Below, one piece after another: positions 55,668 through 64,000 of a stretch of 64,000 nucleotides of DNA (position 1 is its first letter; the number at the start of each line of letters is the position of its first letter). The notes under the pieces are model-generated. The model was not told the origin of the DNA. It worked only from the letters and a program-made list of their open reading frames with translations, and made no database searches. A program made the position numbers and the translations under genes. The stretch covers positions 16,682 to 80,681 of the forward strand of contig MOXJ01000020.1 in assembly GCA_002507565.1 (NCBI GenBank). The letters are read 5' to 3'. The DNA comes from Candidatus Reconcilbacillus cellulovorans. Its GTDB lineage: Bacteria > Bacillota > Bacilli > Paenibacillales > Reconciliibacillaceae.

Positions 55668-55884
55668 CTACCGGTCTCCTTTCCCTTTCGGCCGATCGCC
55701 GATATCCGCTTAACCGCGTTTGTCGCTCATCTTAACGAATCGGGCGAGCTTCTGCAAGAAAAACACACCGCCGCCCACGCGCCGTCCGCCCGGCAAAAGC
55801 AAAAACACCTCGGCGTTTGAGAACATCAGCCGCGGGCCATACTGAAAATAGAAAAACAGACAAGCCGGGAGGGGGAGAAAAGCT
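55668..55884. other. Divergent gap between lipM and yqhH
   Basis: This holds the lipM promoter (listed) and the yqhH ribosome site (GGGAGGGGGAG). A short minus-strand frame here has no ribosome site and overlaps the promoter, so it is not called. Confidence 0.5.
55729..55757 (-). promoter_or_regulatory. Promoter of lipM
   Basis: On the minus strand, TTGCAG (55757-55752), 17 bp, TAAGAT (55734-55729), about 60 bp upstream of lipM. Confidence 0.5.
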
Positions 55885-57702
55885 TTGGAAAGACAAGCAG
55901 AAGCGGGCGTCCCGGCGCGCCATCTTCCGTCAGCAAACGCGTCGGCCCAAGATGTTTCGGCGTACGAACCGCCGATCCTGATCGACCGAAGGTGGCGGGA
56001 ATCTTTTGAATCCCGTGCGGAGCGAAACGGCCCCTGGGACGACTGGACGATGTTCCGCCTGGCGGTCGAGGCGGAAACGGCGTCGCTTGTGCCCTCGTTC
56101 GACACGATGCTGTGCTTGTCCCGGCTGTCCGGCTTTTCGCCGATGCCGCACCAGATCGAGACGGCGCGGAAAGTGCTGTTCGAGATGCGCGGCCGCGCCG
56201 TGCTGGCGGATGAAGTCGGCCTCGGCAAAACGATCGAAGCCGGACTCGTGTTGAAAGAATACTTGATCCGCGGACTCGTCCGTAAGGCGCTCATCCTCGT
56301 CCCCGCTTCGCTCGTGCTGCAATGGGTGCGCGAACTGAACCAAAAGTTCGACATCCCCGCCGTCGCCCACAAAAAAGAATACATGTGGACGGGCTGCGAC
56401 ATTCTCGTCGCGTCGCTGGACACGGCCAAACGCGCGCCGCATCGCGACATCGTGCTCGGCATCGACTACGACATGCTGATCGTCGACGAGGCGCACAAAC
56501 TGAAAAACGACAGATCCGCCAACTACAGGTTCGTCAACCGGATCCGGAAAAAATATTGCCTGCTGCTCACCGCCACGCCGGTGCAAAACGATCTGTCCGA
56601 ACTGTATAACCTGATTACCGTCGTGAAGCCCGGTCAGCTCGGCGCCCAGGACCGTTTTCGAGAAACATTCATGCTGGACCGGCGCGTCCCGAAAAACGAA
56701 GAGCGTCTGCGCGGGGAGATCGCCAAAGTGATGATCCGCAACCGCCGCGGCGACGGCGACATCGAATTCACCCGCCGCATCGTCCGCAACGTCCGACTGG
56801 AGCTGTCCGTCGATGAGCGTCGGTTGTACGACGGCGTCACCGATTTCGTCCGGAACCGCTACCGGGAAGCCAAATCGTCCGGCAGCTCAGGCAGCATGCT
56901 GCCGCTGCTCGTCCTGCAGCGGGAAGTGTGCTCCAGCCGCGACGCCGTTTTTTTGACGCTCGTCCGCATGTTCGCCAAAACGCCGCAGGACTCTCCGGTC
57001 CGACAGGACATTCTGTCGCTGGTCGAACTCATCCGTCTTGTACAAGCCAACACCAAAGCGGAGAAGACGGCGGAACTGCTGCGCGAATGCGGCGACAAGG
57101 CCGTCGTGTTCACCGAATACCGCGCGACGCAGGAATATTTGCTCCAGTTTTTGAAAGAACGCGGCATCGCCGCCGTTCCGTACCGCGGCGGCATGAATCG
57201 CGGCAAAAAGGATTGGATGACCGATCTGTTCCGCAACCGCGCGCAAGTGATGGTCGCCACGGAAGCGGGAGGAGAAGGGATTAATCTTCAATTTTGCAAT
57301 CACATCATCAACTTCGATCTCCCATGGAACCCCATGCGCGTCGAACAGCGCATCGGCCGCGTCCACCGCGTCGGTCAGACGCGCGACGTCTACATTTTTA
57401 ACTTGACGACGGCCGGTACGATCGAGGAACATATTTTGACGCTGCTGCATGAAAAAATCAATCTGTTCGAGCGGGTCATCGGCGGGCTCGACGCGATTCT
57501 CGAGCGGCTGGAAAGCAAGACGCCGTGGGAAGCGAATCTGTTTCGCCTGGCGATGGAAGCGGAGTCGGACGACGAACTGCGCGCCGGCCTTGATCGTCTC
57601 GGCAAAGCGTTTCGCGACGCCGAACGTCTGGTCAAATCCGAACGGGCCTTGTCGACCGGTGGCGTCCGGCTTGCCGCCCGATCGGGGGAAAACCAATCGT
57701 GA
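55885..57702 (+). CDS. yqhH: SNF2-family DNA/RNA helicase (YqhH)
   Basis: This is a 605-residue SF2 ATPase. Motifs in order: Q-like PMPHQIETARKVL, Walker A LADEVGLGKTIEAGLVL, ALILVPASLVLQWVREL, DEAH-type LIVDEAHKLKN, motif III LLLTATPVQNDL, then the helicase C domain VMVATEAGGEGINLQF and VEQRIGRVHRVGQTRDV. It is the YqhH type of SWI2/SNF2 protein with a small partner yqhG. A TTG start at 55885 is preceded by GGGAGGGGGAG (55867-55877). The role in the cell is unknown. Confidence 0.9.
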   Translation: MERQAEAGVPARHLPSANASAQDVSAYEPPILIDRRWRESFESRAERNGPWDDWTMFRLAVEAETASLVPSFDTMLCLSRLSGFSPMPHQIETARKVLFEMRGRAVLADEVGLGKTIEAGLVLKEYLIRGLVRKALILVPASLVLQWVRELNQKFDIPAVAHKKEYMWTGCDILVASLDTAKRAPHRDIVLGIDYDMLIVDEAHKLKNDRSANYRFVNRIRKKYCLLLTATPVQNDLSELYNLITVVKPGQLGAQDRFRETFMLDRRVPKNEERLRGEIAKVMIRNRRGDGDIEFTRRIVRNVRLELSVDERRLYDGVTDFVRNRYREAKSSGSSGSMLPLLVLQREVCSSRDAVFLTLVRMFAKTPQDSPVRQDILSLVELIRLVQANTKAEKTAELLRECGDKAVVFTEYRATQEYLLQFLKERGIAAVPYRGGMNRGKKDWMTDLFRNRAQVMVATEAGGEGINLQFCNHIINFDLPWNPMRVEQRIGRVHRVGQTRDVYIFNLTTAGTIEEHILTLLHEKINLFERVIGGLDAILERLESKTPWEANLFRLAMEAESDDELRAGLDRLGKAFRDAERLVKSERALSTGGVRLAARSGENQS

Positions 57703-58616
57703 ACGCGGAACAAGTGCGGTCGTTCGTGATGCGATATCTTGAAGCGTCCGGTTGTCGTATCCTCGACGAAAGTCCGGCGCACGCGACCGTCAAACTGTCG
57801 CCGGAAGCCGACAAGGCGTTGACCAACCGGCCCTATTATTGGGGATTCGTCGAGCGCACCGGTGCGGAACCGGAAACGGTGACGATGATGTTCGTGTTCG
57901 ACCCCGATCGGGCGCCGCCTCCGCCGCTTCCGGGCCCCGGCGCTCCGCGCATGCCGCGCGAAACCGTCGCGTTCGGAAGCCGCATGCTGTCGCGGCTGTT
58001 CGACGTCGTTCGACAATGCGGCCGCTTCGTTCAGCTGTACGAAGAAATTCCCGCTCGTCGCGAGACCCGCGTCCGTCGCGACGGTCCGCAGCCGCTCGGC
58101 ACGGTGGCCGTCGTCAACTATAAAATCGAATACGTATGCGACATGAAACGCAATGAACTCGTCTCGCTCGCGATCGACTTAAACAGCGGCCGCATCTTGG
58201 AAAACGCGATGGCACGGCTCGCCGGCCGCCGCTGGACGCCGAAACTTCCGCCCGACGCCTACGTCGCCGCCCCGCGCCTGTCGCTCGCGCGCGCCCTCGA
58301 CGAACTGGAAATGTGGCTCGAAACGCGCCTCAAGCAATCCGACTGCCGGTGGGCTGCCGAAGCGTATGCCCGTTGGCTGGACGAAACGGCGCGCGTCGAC
58401 GCTTATTACGCCGAGCTGGCGGACGACGCGGTAAACCGCAAGCGCGGCGAAGAACAACAAACGCCGGAGGACGATGCCTCCGAACAGTACGAACGCCGGA
58501 AAGCGGAAATCGACCGCCAATACAAACCGCGCATCGACGTCCGGGCCGTCAACGCTGGTCTGTTTCATCCGGCCGGCGATTTCGGAACCGGGAGGTCGGA
58601 AAGGGGAGAATCATGA
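57699..58616 (+). CDS. yqhG: YqhG-family protein
   Basis: This is a 305-residue cytosolic protein that recurs beside yqhH in Bacillales. The N-terminal block VRSFVMRYLEASGCRILDE, HATVKLSPEADKALTNRPYY and WGFVERTGAEPETVTMMF are strongly family-like. A charged C-terminus (RGEEQQTPEDDASEQYERRK) looks coiled. The biochemical role is unknown. Its GTG start overlaps the yqhH stop by 4 bp, so the two are translationally coupled. Confidence 0.87.
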   Translation: MNAEQVRSFVMRYLEASGCRILDESPAHATVKLSPEADKALTNRPYYWGFVERTGAEPETVTMMFVFDPDRAPPPPLPGPGAPRMPRETVAFGSRMLSRLFDVVRQCGRFVQLYEEIPARRETRVRRDGPQPLGTVAVVNYKIEYVCDMKRNELVSLAIDLNSGRILENAMARLAGRRWTPKLPPDAYVAAPRLSLARALDELEMWLETRLKQSDCRWAAEAYARWLDETARVDAYYAELADDAVNRKRGEEQQTPEDDASEQYERRKAEIDRQYKPRIDVRAVNAGLFHPAGDFGTGRSERGES

Positions 58617-58960
58617 AGCGAAACGCGTTTTGTCTGGCGTCGACCCTCGTTTTGGCCGTAATGGCAAGCTGGACGTCCGCGTCGGCCGTCGAACCCCCGA
58701 AAACGACCGCCGGGCAAAGGCCTGCGGGCGAAGCGCGGGACTCGTGGATCGCCGCGCAGATGGAGCGGATCGCCGCCGCAGAAGGATTCGCCGACTGGCT
58801 TGGCGCGCACTTGGAAATATTCCCGCTCGGCCCGGGAACGCATGGCTGGCTCGTGTTGCTGTCCCGCGACAACCGTCGGGTAGGTTTTCTGACCGTCTAC
58901 GACGACGGCCGCGGCGGCTGGACGATCGGCGAGTACGGCCACGGCGAACCGCCGGCGTAA
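58613..58960 (+). CDS. Small secreted protein of unknown function
   Basis: This is a 115-residue protein with a signal peptide (AFCLASTLVLAVMASWTSASA) and a short mature domain (LGAHLEIFPLGPGTHGWLVL, VGFLTVYDDGRGGWTIGEYG). Its ATG overlaps the yqhG stop by 4 bp and has a GGGGAG site, so it is the third gene of the yqhH-yqhG operon. I do not recognise the family. Confidence 0.75.
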   Translation: MKRNAFCLASTLVLAVMASWTSASAVEPPKTTAGQRPAGEARDSWIAAQMERIAAAEGFADWLGAHLEIFPLGPGTHGWLVLLSRDNRRVGFLTVYDDGRGGWTIGEYGHGEPPA

Positions 58961-59025
58961 GGGCGTCTTCGAACGAGCGGGACGCGTCCGAGAAAAAATT
59001 CCGCCCGGCGGCGGAGCATTTTCGC

Positions 59026-59211
59026 TCATCGCCCCGGGCGACGGCGCAACCACATCGATAGACCGAGCGGCACAAGGCCGAACCAACGTACGCTCCACGG
59101 CGGCTGCATCCGCCGCCGCTGCCGGCGCCTTTCCCGCCGAATGTCGCGCGGTGTATCAAGATAAAGCACAAATTGCTCGGTTATCCATTTCAGCCATTCC
59201 GACGGCTTCAA
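59026..59211 (-). CDS. yqzE: YqzE-family protein
   Basis: This is a 61-residue basic protein. WLKWITEQFVLYLDTPRDIR, then an Arg-rich stretch and PPWSVRWFGLVPLGLSMWL, match the YqzE family, found beside competence genes in Bacillus and of unknown role. A TTG start at 59211 is chosen for GGAGGG at 7 bp; it gives the usual family length. It lies 74 bp downstream of argS on the same strand. Confidence 0.75.
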   Translation of the reverse strand: MKPSEWLKWITEQFVLYLDTPRDIRRERRRQRRRMQPPWSVRWFGLVPLGLSMWLRRRPGR

Positions 59212-59285
59212 CCGCCATCCCTCCGGCCGAAAAACTTCTACGTTTCCAGTTTTCCCGGCCGGAACAGCCTTCATTCGTAAGAAAC

Positions 59286-61016
59286 TCATATTCTTTCCGG
59301 TGCCTCGACGCCGAGCAGCCCGAGCCCCGTCCTCAGCGCCAACTGAACGGATTTCACAAGCGCAAGCCGGGCAGTCCTCACGTCCGCCTCCGCGACGAGA
59401 ATCGGGCAGTCATGATAAAAACGGTTGAAACTTTGCGCCAAGTCGATCAAGTGCCGGGCGAGAATCGAAGGTTCCAGCTTTTCCTGCGCCTGCAAAATGC
59501 GTTCCGGCAAAAGCGCCAGGTCCCGCAATGTCGCCCGTTCAGCGGGATGCACGAGCAGCGCGGCGACGGATTCGTCCGGCGCGTCCGGCCCTTCGATCGA
59601 TTCGCCGCCGTTTGCCTTGCGAAGCACGCTGCAGGCGCGCGCGTGCGCGTACTGGACGTACGGTCCGGTCTCCCCTTCGAAATTGAGCGCTTCTTCCCAC
59701 GAAAACACGACGTCCTTGATGCGCGCTGAACTCAGATCGCTGAACACCACGGCGCCGACGCCGACCTGCCGCGCGACTTCCTCTTTGTTTTCCAGATCCG
59801 GATTTTTCTCACGAATGATGTCGAGCGTTTTTTCGATCGCCTTTTGCAACAATTCTTCCAGTAAGACGACGTTCCCTTTGCGCGTCGACAGTTTCGCGCC
59901 TTCGAGACTGACGCGACCGAACGGCACGTGGACGAGGTCTTTGGCCCATGCGTAGCCCATCCGCTCGACGATTTTGAACCATTGCGCGAAATGCAAGCTT
60001 TGTTCTGCCCCGGTAACGTAGAGGCATTTATGGAAATCGTATGTCTTTTTTCGGTAAAAAGCGGCGGCCAGGTCGCGCGTATGATACAGCGTCGAGCCGT
60101 CCTTTTTCAGAATGAGCACCGGCGGCATGCCGTCTTCGTCGAGGCGGACGATCAGGGCGCCGTCGTCTTCCTCCAGCAGCCCCTTCTCGCGCAGTTCGTC
60201 GATCACCGGCGCGATCTTGTCGTTGTAGAAACTTTCGCCGGCGATCGAGTCGAAACGGATGCCGAGCAAGTTATAAATTTTTTCAAATTCTCGATAGCTG
60301 ATGTCCACGAACCAGCGCCACAGCCGGACGCATTCCTCGTCGCCGCGCTCAAGACGCGCGAAATAGGCGCGCGCCTCATCCTCCAGCTCGGGCTGCCGCT
60401 CGGCCTCCTCGTGAAAGCGGACGTACAGCCGTAAAAGCTCGGCGACGCCTTCCTCCTCTACCCGCTTCGCGTCGCCCCACCGCATGTAGGCGGCGATTTG
60501 CTTGCCGAACTGGGTGCCCCAGTCGCCGAGATGGTTGACGCCGACGCAGCGAAAGCCGAGAAAAGCGTGAATCCGGTACAGTGCGTTGCCGATGACCGTC
60601 GACCGCAGATGACCGACGTGGAACGGCTTGGCGATGTTCGGCGACGAATAGTCGATGACGACGGTGCGGCCTTCGCCGATCGGCCGGGCGCCGTAACGTT
60701 CGCGCTCGGTCAGGACGGCGCGCAGCACGTCGGCCGCAAAACGCGCGGCGTCCCAACGAAAATTAAGGTATCCGCCGACGGCTTCCACGGAAGCGGCGAT
60801 CGGCAGGTCGTTTTTCCGCCACCGCTCGGCAAGCGTCGATGCGATCGCCTGGGGAGGCTTGCGCAACGTTTTGCTCAGTTTGAAACACGGCAGCGAGAGA
60901 TCGCCGAGATCGGGGTTCGGCGGGTATTCGAACAGTTCCGCAACTGCGGCGGCGTCTACCCCTTCGAGCTGCGCGGCGACCCACGCGGCCGCCGAGGTTT
61001 TGTAGCGATCCAGCAC
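59286..61016 (-). CDS. argS: Arginyl-tRNA synthetase
   Basis: This is a 576-residue class I synthetase. The HIGH-type motif is HVGHLRST in SSPNIAKPFHVGHLRST (about residue 125). KMSKS is replaced by KLSTRKGN, as in many ArgRS with a divergent KMSKS. The N-terminal Add-1 domain (DLGDLSLPCFKLSKTLRKPP) and the C-terminal DALR domain (ILARHLIDLAQSFNRFYHDC) are present. A GTG start at 61016 is preceded by AAAGGAG. No T-box was seen upstream. Confidence 0.95.
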   Translation of the reverse strand: MLDRYKTSAAAWVAAQLEGVDAAAVAELFEYPPNPDLGDLSLPCFKLSKTLRKPPQAIASTLAERWRKNDLPIAASVEAVGGYLNFRWDAARFAADVLRAVLTERERYGARPIGEGRTVVIDYSSPNIAKPFHVGHLRSTVIGNALYRIHAFLGFRCVGVNHLGDWGTQFGKQIAAYMRWGDAKRVEEEGVAELLRLYVRFHEEAERQPELEDEARAYFARLERGDEECVRLWRWFVDISYREFEKIYNLLGIRFDSIAGESFYNDKIAPVIDELREKGLLEEDDGALIVRLDEDGMPPVLILKKDGSTLYHTRDLAAAFYRKKTYDFHKCLYVTGAEQSLHFAQWFKIVERMGYAWAKDLVHVPFGRVSLEGAKLSTRKGNVVLLEELLQKAIEKTLDIIREKNPDLENKEEVARQVGVGAVVFSDLSSARIKDVVFSWEEALNFEGETGPYVQYAHARACSVLRKANGGESIEGPDAPDESVAALLVHPAERATLRDLALLPERILQAQEKLEPSILARHLIDLAQSFNRFYHDCPILVAEADVRTARLALVKSVQLALRTGLGLLGVEAPERI

Positions 61017-61101
61017 GGGACAACCGGCTCCTTTCCTGAAAGCCCATTATAGCCGGTCCGGCGGGCGAATGCAAATTTCCGGGCGATCCGTGGTCGTCGC
61101 T

Positions 61102-62034
61102 TCAGCCAATCCAACCTGCTCCAAACACCTCATCTGGCCCCGGCTCGCCGAGATCTTCCGCCATCTGCCTGAGAGCCTCGTAAACCGATACATGCAGACG
61201 GCCGGGGTTATCGGTTTCGACATCAAACGCCTCCGGTTTTTGCAAGATCCGCGCGATCCAACCCGTCACCCGAGGAGCCGCGATGGAGGTTCCGCTGTAT
61301 CGCTCGTAACCGCCGTCCGTCGATGTAGAGAGAATATCGACGCCCCGGGCGGCAAAGTCGATTTTTCCTTTCGGCGCTCCGCGGTACGGCTTTTTGTCGG
61401 CGTCGACGGCGGTCACCGAGATGACTTCTTCATAGGAAGCGGGATAGCCGGGCGCTCCGCCGAACGTGTTTTCCGCCGCCGCGACAAGCACGATGCCGGC
61501 GTCGTAGGCCCGGCGGATCGCGGCGTGCAGCCGGTCGTCGGGTTCCGGGACGGCGAAACTCATGTTCACGATGTGGATCCCGTTGGCGATACACCAGTCC
61601 AGCCCCCGCACGACGGCGTCGATGTCGCCTTCTCCGTAGCGGTCCAGCACTTTGACGGGAAAAAGCTGCACGTCGGGCGCGACACCGGTGACGCCGAAAC
61701 CGTTGTCCTGCGCAAAGATGACGCCGGTGACCGGCGTGCCGTGTCCGAAGTCGTCGAGCGGAGGGCGGGACGGATCCAGGGCGTTGTAACCCGGCTGAAG
61801 CCGGCGTTCAAAATCCGGATGTTCGAAAGCGACGCCGCTGTCCAGCACGGCGACTTTGACGCCTTGACCGGTCAACCCTGCCAGAAGCGTCGGGGGCGTC
61901 GGGGCGGACGACGGATCGGCCGGCTTCGAAGGTTTTTGGAGAAGGCCCAAGGCGATCGCGATGAAAAGACTGAAGGTTCCCGCAGTGAGAAAAATCATGA
62001 TCACGAGTTTGAAGAGATGCCATCTCATTTCCAT
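61102..62034 (-). CDS. Membrane-anchored subtilisin-like serine protease (S8)
   Basis: This is a 310-residue subtilase with an N-terminal membrane helix (LVIMIFLTAGTFSLFIAIALG). The catalytic triad is visible: Asp in VKVAVLDSGV, His in DDFGHGTPVTGVI, Ser in YSGTSIAAPRVTG. The oxyanion Asn is in AAAENTFGG, where the usual Gly before it is Glu, a mild oddity. There is no clear propeptide; about 35 residues separate the helix from the catalytic domain. It probably acts at the outer face of the membrane. Confidence 0.88.
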   Translation of the reverse strand: MEMRWHLFKLVIMIFLTAGTFSLFIAIALGLLQKPSKPADPSSAPTPPTLLAGLTGQGVKVAVLDSGVAFEHPDFERRLQPGYNALDPSRPPLDDFGHGTPVTGVIFAQDNGFGVTGVAPDVQLFPVKVLDRYGEGDIDAVVRGLDWCIANGIHIVNMSFAVPEPDDRLHAAIRRAYDAGIVLVAAAENTFGGAPGYPASYEEVISVTAVDADKKPYRGAPKGKIDFAARGVDILSTSTDGGYERYSGTSIAAPRVTGWIARILQKPEAFDVETDNPGRLHVSVYEALRQMAEDLGEPGPDEVFGAGWIG

Positions 62035-62091
62035 CTCGTGACGTCACCCGATCGTCATGCGGTCTGGCGTTGCTCCGGCCGTTTTCGCCCG

Positions 62092-63233
62092 TCAAAACAA
62101 AAGAAAAGTGTTGGATTTTAAATCATAATGGAAGTACCTGTTTTTCCATGTTTGAATTTTTTTGTTGTCGACCCAATCGTACAACGTAACCTGAAAGCCG
62201 CGTTTCGATCCGGGGACTCTCTTATACGACAGCGCATGCCGACGGTCGGCGGCGACGAAGCCCCAGTCCGACACCTGAAGGACCGTGCGCCTCGCGGCCA
62301 GATCGACCAGTTCCATTCGCTCTTGTCGGCCCAGCGCCCTTCGCGAGCCGAACCACATGCCGTCGCAGTACAGCACTTCCTTGAAAATGCCCTCCGCTTC
62401 GCCGACGAAAACGGCGGCCGCGGCCTGCGTAGGGTGGAATTGAAACGTTTGAAGTCGATTCCAGGGAAAATGTTGTATGGCAAAAGCAAAGCAAGTCCCG
62501 TCCTCCCCCACGGCGTACAGGGCGGACGTGCGATCGCTTTGTGCGAGGACGGTCCATGGAATGGCCGGTCGGCCGTCGCGCACGCAGCGGATCAGCTCGT
62601 CGATCGGACAGAACGCAAGCGTTTCGATTTGGTCGGTGTATTCGACGTCGTGAACTTCCCAAAATTTTTGTTTTTCCCACCATTGGATTCTTCCGGTTTT
62701 CACGATGAAGGCGCGGCCGTCGTCGAACAACCAAGCGTCCTGCAGGCGCGAAAGCGAATCGGTTCCGACCGGATCCGGCACCGGATCGATCCTGCCGCTT
62801 TCGACGTCGATCAGGGTGATGGTTCGGAAAAGTCGGCTTTGCACCTTCCGTCGGCTACGAACACCATCATGTGACGGTCATCCAGATCGTAAAGCTGGAC
62901 GTGGGAAGGAACGATGACGTTCATCCGGATGAGATGGGTTTTGATCGGATGAGGATAGAGGTTCATTCTTTGGATACACAAAAAATGACCATGATCCGTT
63001 GTTTCAAAGTAAGCGTAGCTGATATGATCCCCCGTATTGATGTTGCAGATGAAATCGGCTGGAGGTTCAAGGTCGTATTTGAAGATTTGGCCTGTGGAAC
63101 GATGGACGATGAAAAGGGAGTCATATTGATGGGCTCCGATTTGATCCTGTAATTTAAAAGAAAATAAGCTATTTTTATTCAATTTATAAATTTGATATAC
63201 GCTTCTGATAAAGGGGACATTCAAGATGTCCAT
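62092..63233 (-). pseudogene. Unknown-family gene, probably split by a frameshift
   Basis: Two overlapping frames seem to be one gene. The upstream frame (63233 to 62811) ends abruptly in a few non-homologous residues (ADFSEPSP). The downstream frame (from about 62844 to 62092) has no ribosome site, and its N-terminal region (GRIDPVPDP) aligns with GRTYPVPED in the tandem paralogue to the right. Adding one T to the TTTT near 62830 joins them smoothly (KADFFRTITLIDV). The product would be about 380 residues, rich in short beta-strand segments, with no signal peptide seen. Function unknown. Two separate overlapping genes cannot be excluded. Confidence 0.5.
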
Positions 63234-63288
63234 GGCGTTCACATCACCCGAGACCCGTTATACGTTTCTTCGCGATGGGCGTCTACAT

Positions 63289-64000
63289 TCAATACAGCAC
63301 AACTCGATCATCATATGAATGATAAGCATAGTAACGGTTGTTCCATTCTTCGAGAACCTCTCCGTCGCTTCTTCGGCGCAGCCTGAACCGGACGCCGCGT
63401 TTGTCGGGGTCGGCCGGCCATTCCGATGTTAAAACGTGGTCACCGTCCGTATACACCGCTTTTTCCCCGAGAGTGCGAAACAGCGGTTGGCGGTCGCGCA
63501 GGCGGACGAGTTCGGTGGCGCCGTTTTTCGTACACCGCACGCCGTAACCCTCCCCGCCGCGAAACCAGGTCCACCACCATTCCCTTTCTGCAAATGGGTA
63601 TCGCTGTAAATCATCCGGCTTCGCCGAACGGCCAAGCGGAAAATGCGTCAGCAGCGTCACGCCGGAGCGAAAATCTTTTTTCCAGTAATACAGATACTGA
63701 TGGTCGCTTTCAAGCACATTTAGAGCCGACGACCGGTCGCTTCGGTCGACGATCGTCCAGGGAATAGCCCGTCCGGCCTTGATGCTGCGAATCAGGTCGC
63801 CGGTTCGGCAAAAGGCGATCGTCTCCATCTGATCGGTATAGACGGTATCGTTTTGACGCCAAAAGTCTTCTTTTTCCTGCCACTGGATGCGGCCGGTTTT
63901 GAGGATCAGGGTGTCGCTGCCGGGACCGCAGAGCCAAACGTCCTGGAGACGGGCAAGCGAATCGCCGTCCAGATCTTCGGGCACGGGATAAGTTCGGCCG
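63289..64000 (-). CDS. Unknown-family protein, paralogue of the neighbour, cut by the window edge
   Basis: The frame stays open to the right window edge, so the N-terminus is missing; the apparent GTG start at 63984 is inside the conserved PVPED segment. About 236 residues are visible. They align over most of their length with the gene at 62092-63233 (SLARLQDVWL against SLSRLQDAWL; KTGRIQWQEKEDFW against KTGRIQWWEKQKFW; IPWTIVDRSDRSSAL against IPWTVLAQSDRTSAL). The pair is a tandem duplication that has diverged. Function unknown. Confidence 0.6.
   Translation of the reverse strand, partial: GRTYPVPEDLDGDSLARLQDVWLCGPGSDTLILKTGRIQWQEKEDFWRQNDTVYTDQMETIAFCRTGDLIRSIKAGRAIPWTIVDRSDRSSALNVLESDHQYLYYWKKDFRSGVTLLTHFPLGRSAKPDDLQRYPFAEREWWWTWFRGGEGYGVRCTKNGATELVRLRDRQPLFRTLGEKAVYTDGDHVLTSEWPADPDKRGVRFRLRRRSDGEVLEEWNNRYYAYHSYDDRVVLY

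Overview
The window looks like a chromosome segment from a moderately high-GC, spore-former-lineage Firmicute of the Paenibacillaceae type (Bacillales). The evidence is a set of Bacillales genes with family-typical partners: dnaB-dnaI primosome loaders, yuiB, yqzM, yqzE, the yqhH-yqhG pair beside lipM, sdhCAB with a five-helix cytochrome b558, a YesM/YesN two-component pair, and strong GGAGG ribosome sites. The cellulase cluster matches, from memory, the celA-celF locus described for the thermophilic compost bacterium 'Candidatus Reconcilbacillus cellulovorans'. I cannot confirm species identity from sequence alone.

Layout. 1-8070: housekeeping genes (dnaB, dnaI, trxA, uvrC) and a CAAX-type membrane protease that overlaps uvrC tail to tail. 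8230-10530: a KtrB/KtrA potassium transporter behind a c-di-AMP (ydaO-type) riboswitch with its own promoter and terminator. 10540-14842: a LysR regulator divergent from sdhCAB. 14876-18258: a CapA-like lipoprotein, a CzcD-type cation exporter, a cobalamin adenosyltransferase and a DoxX protein. 18588-23929: a three-gene glycosylation unit (a 1285-residue double GT-C glycosyltransferase with a GT39/PMT half, a GT2 polyprenyl-phosphate glycosyltransferase, and a GtrA-like flippase). 23965-30645: a YesM-type sensor kinase broken by an in-frame amber codon, its AraC-type response regulator, and a carbohydrate ABC importer (two permeases and a binding lipoprotein, no ATPase) with two cre-like boxes.

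31605-48543 is the centre of the window: a LysR regulator divergent from celABCDE (GH9, GH48, CBM22-GH10, GH6-GH5, AA10 LPMO), followed after a perfect terminator by celF (GH10). All six enzymes are secreted, carry one or two near-identical CBM3 modules, and are joined by long Thr-Pro linkers encoded by 6-bp microsatellites. I saw no dockerin, cohesin, SLH or sortase signal, so this is a free (or non-cohesin-assembled) multi-enzyme system. Together it covers the classical cellulose set: processive endoglucanase, reducing-end exoglucanase, GH6, GH5, LPMO and two xylanases. The nearby GT39/GT2/GtrA unit is a plausible source of O-glycans for the Thr-Pro linkers, and the ABC importer with its two-component system is a plausible route for oligosaccharide sensing and uptake.

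48556-64000 returns to mixed housekeeping and accessory genes: a glutamine-amidotransferase protein, a SurA-N-like secreted protein divergent from an atypical LuxR-type regulator, a B12-dependent ribonucleotide reductase with NrdR-like boxes, D-amino-acid aminotransferase, lipM, yqhH-yqhG, yqzE, argS, a subtilase, and two tandem paralogues of unknown function, one of them frameshifted. No rRNA, tRNA, CRISPR array or insertion sequence was recognised.
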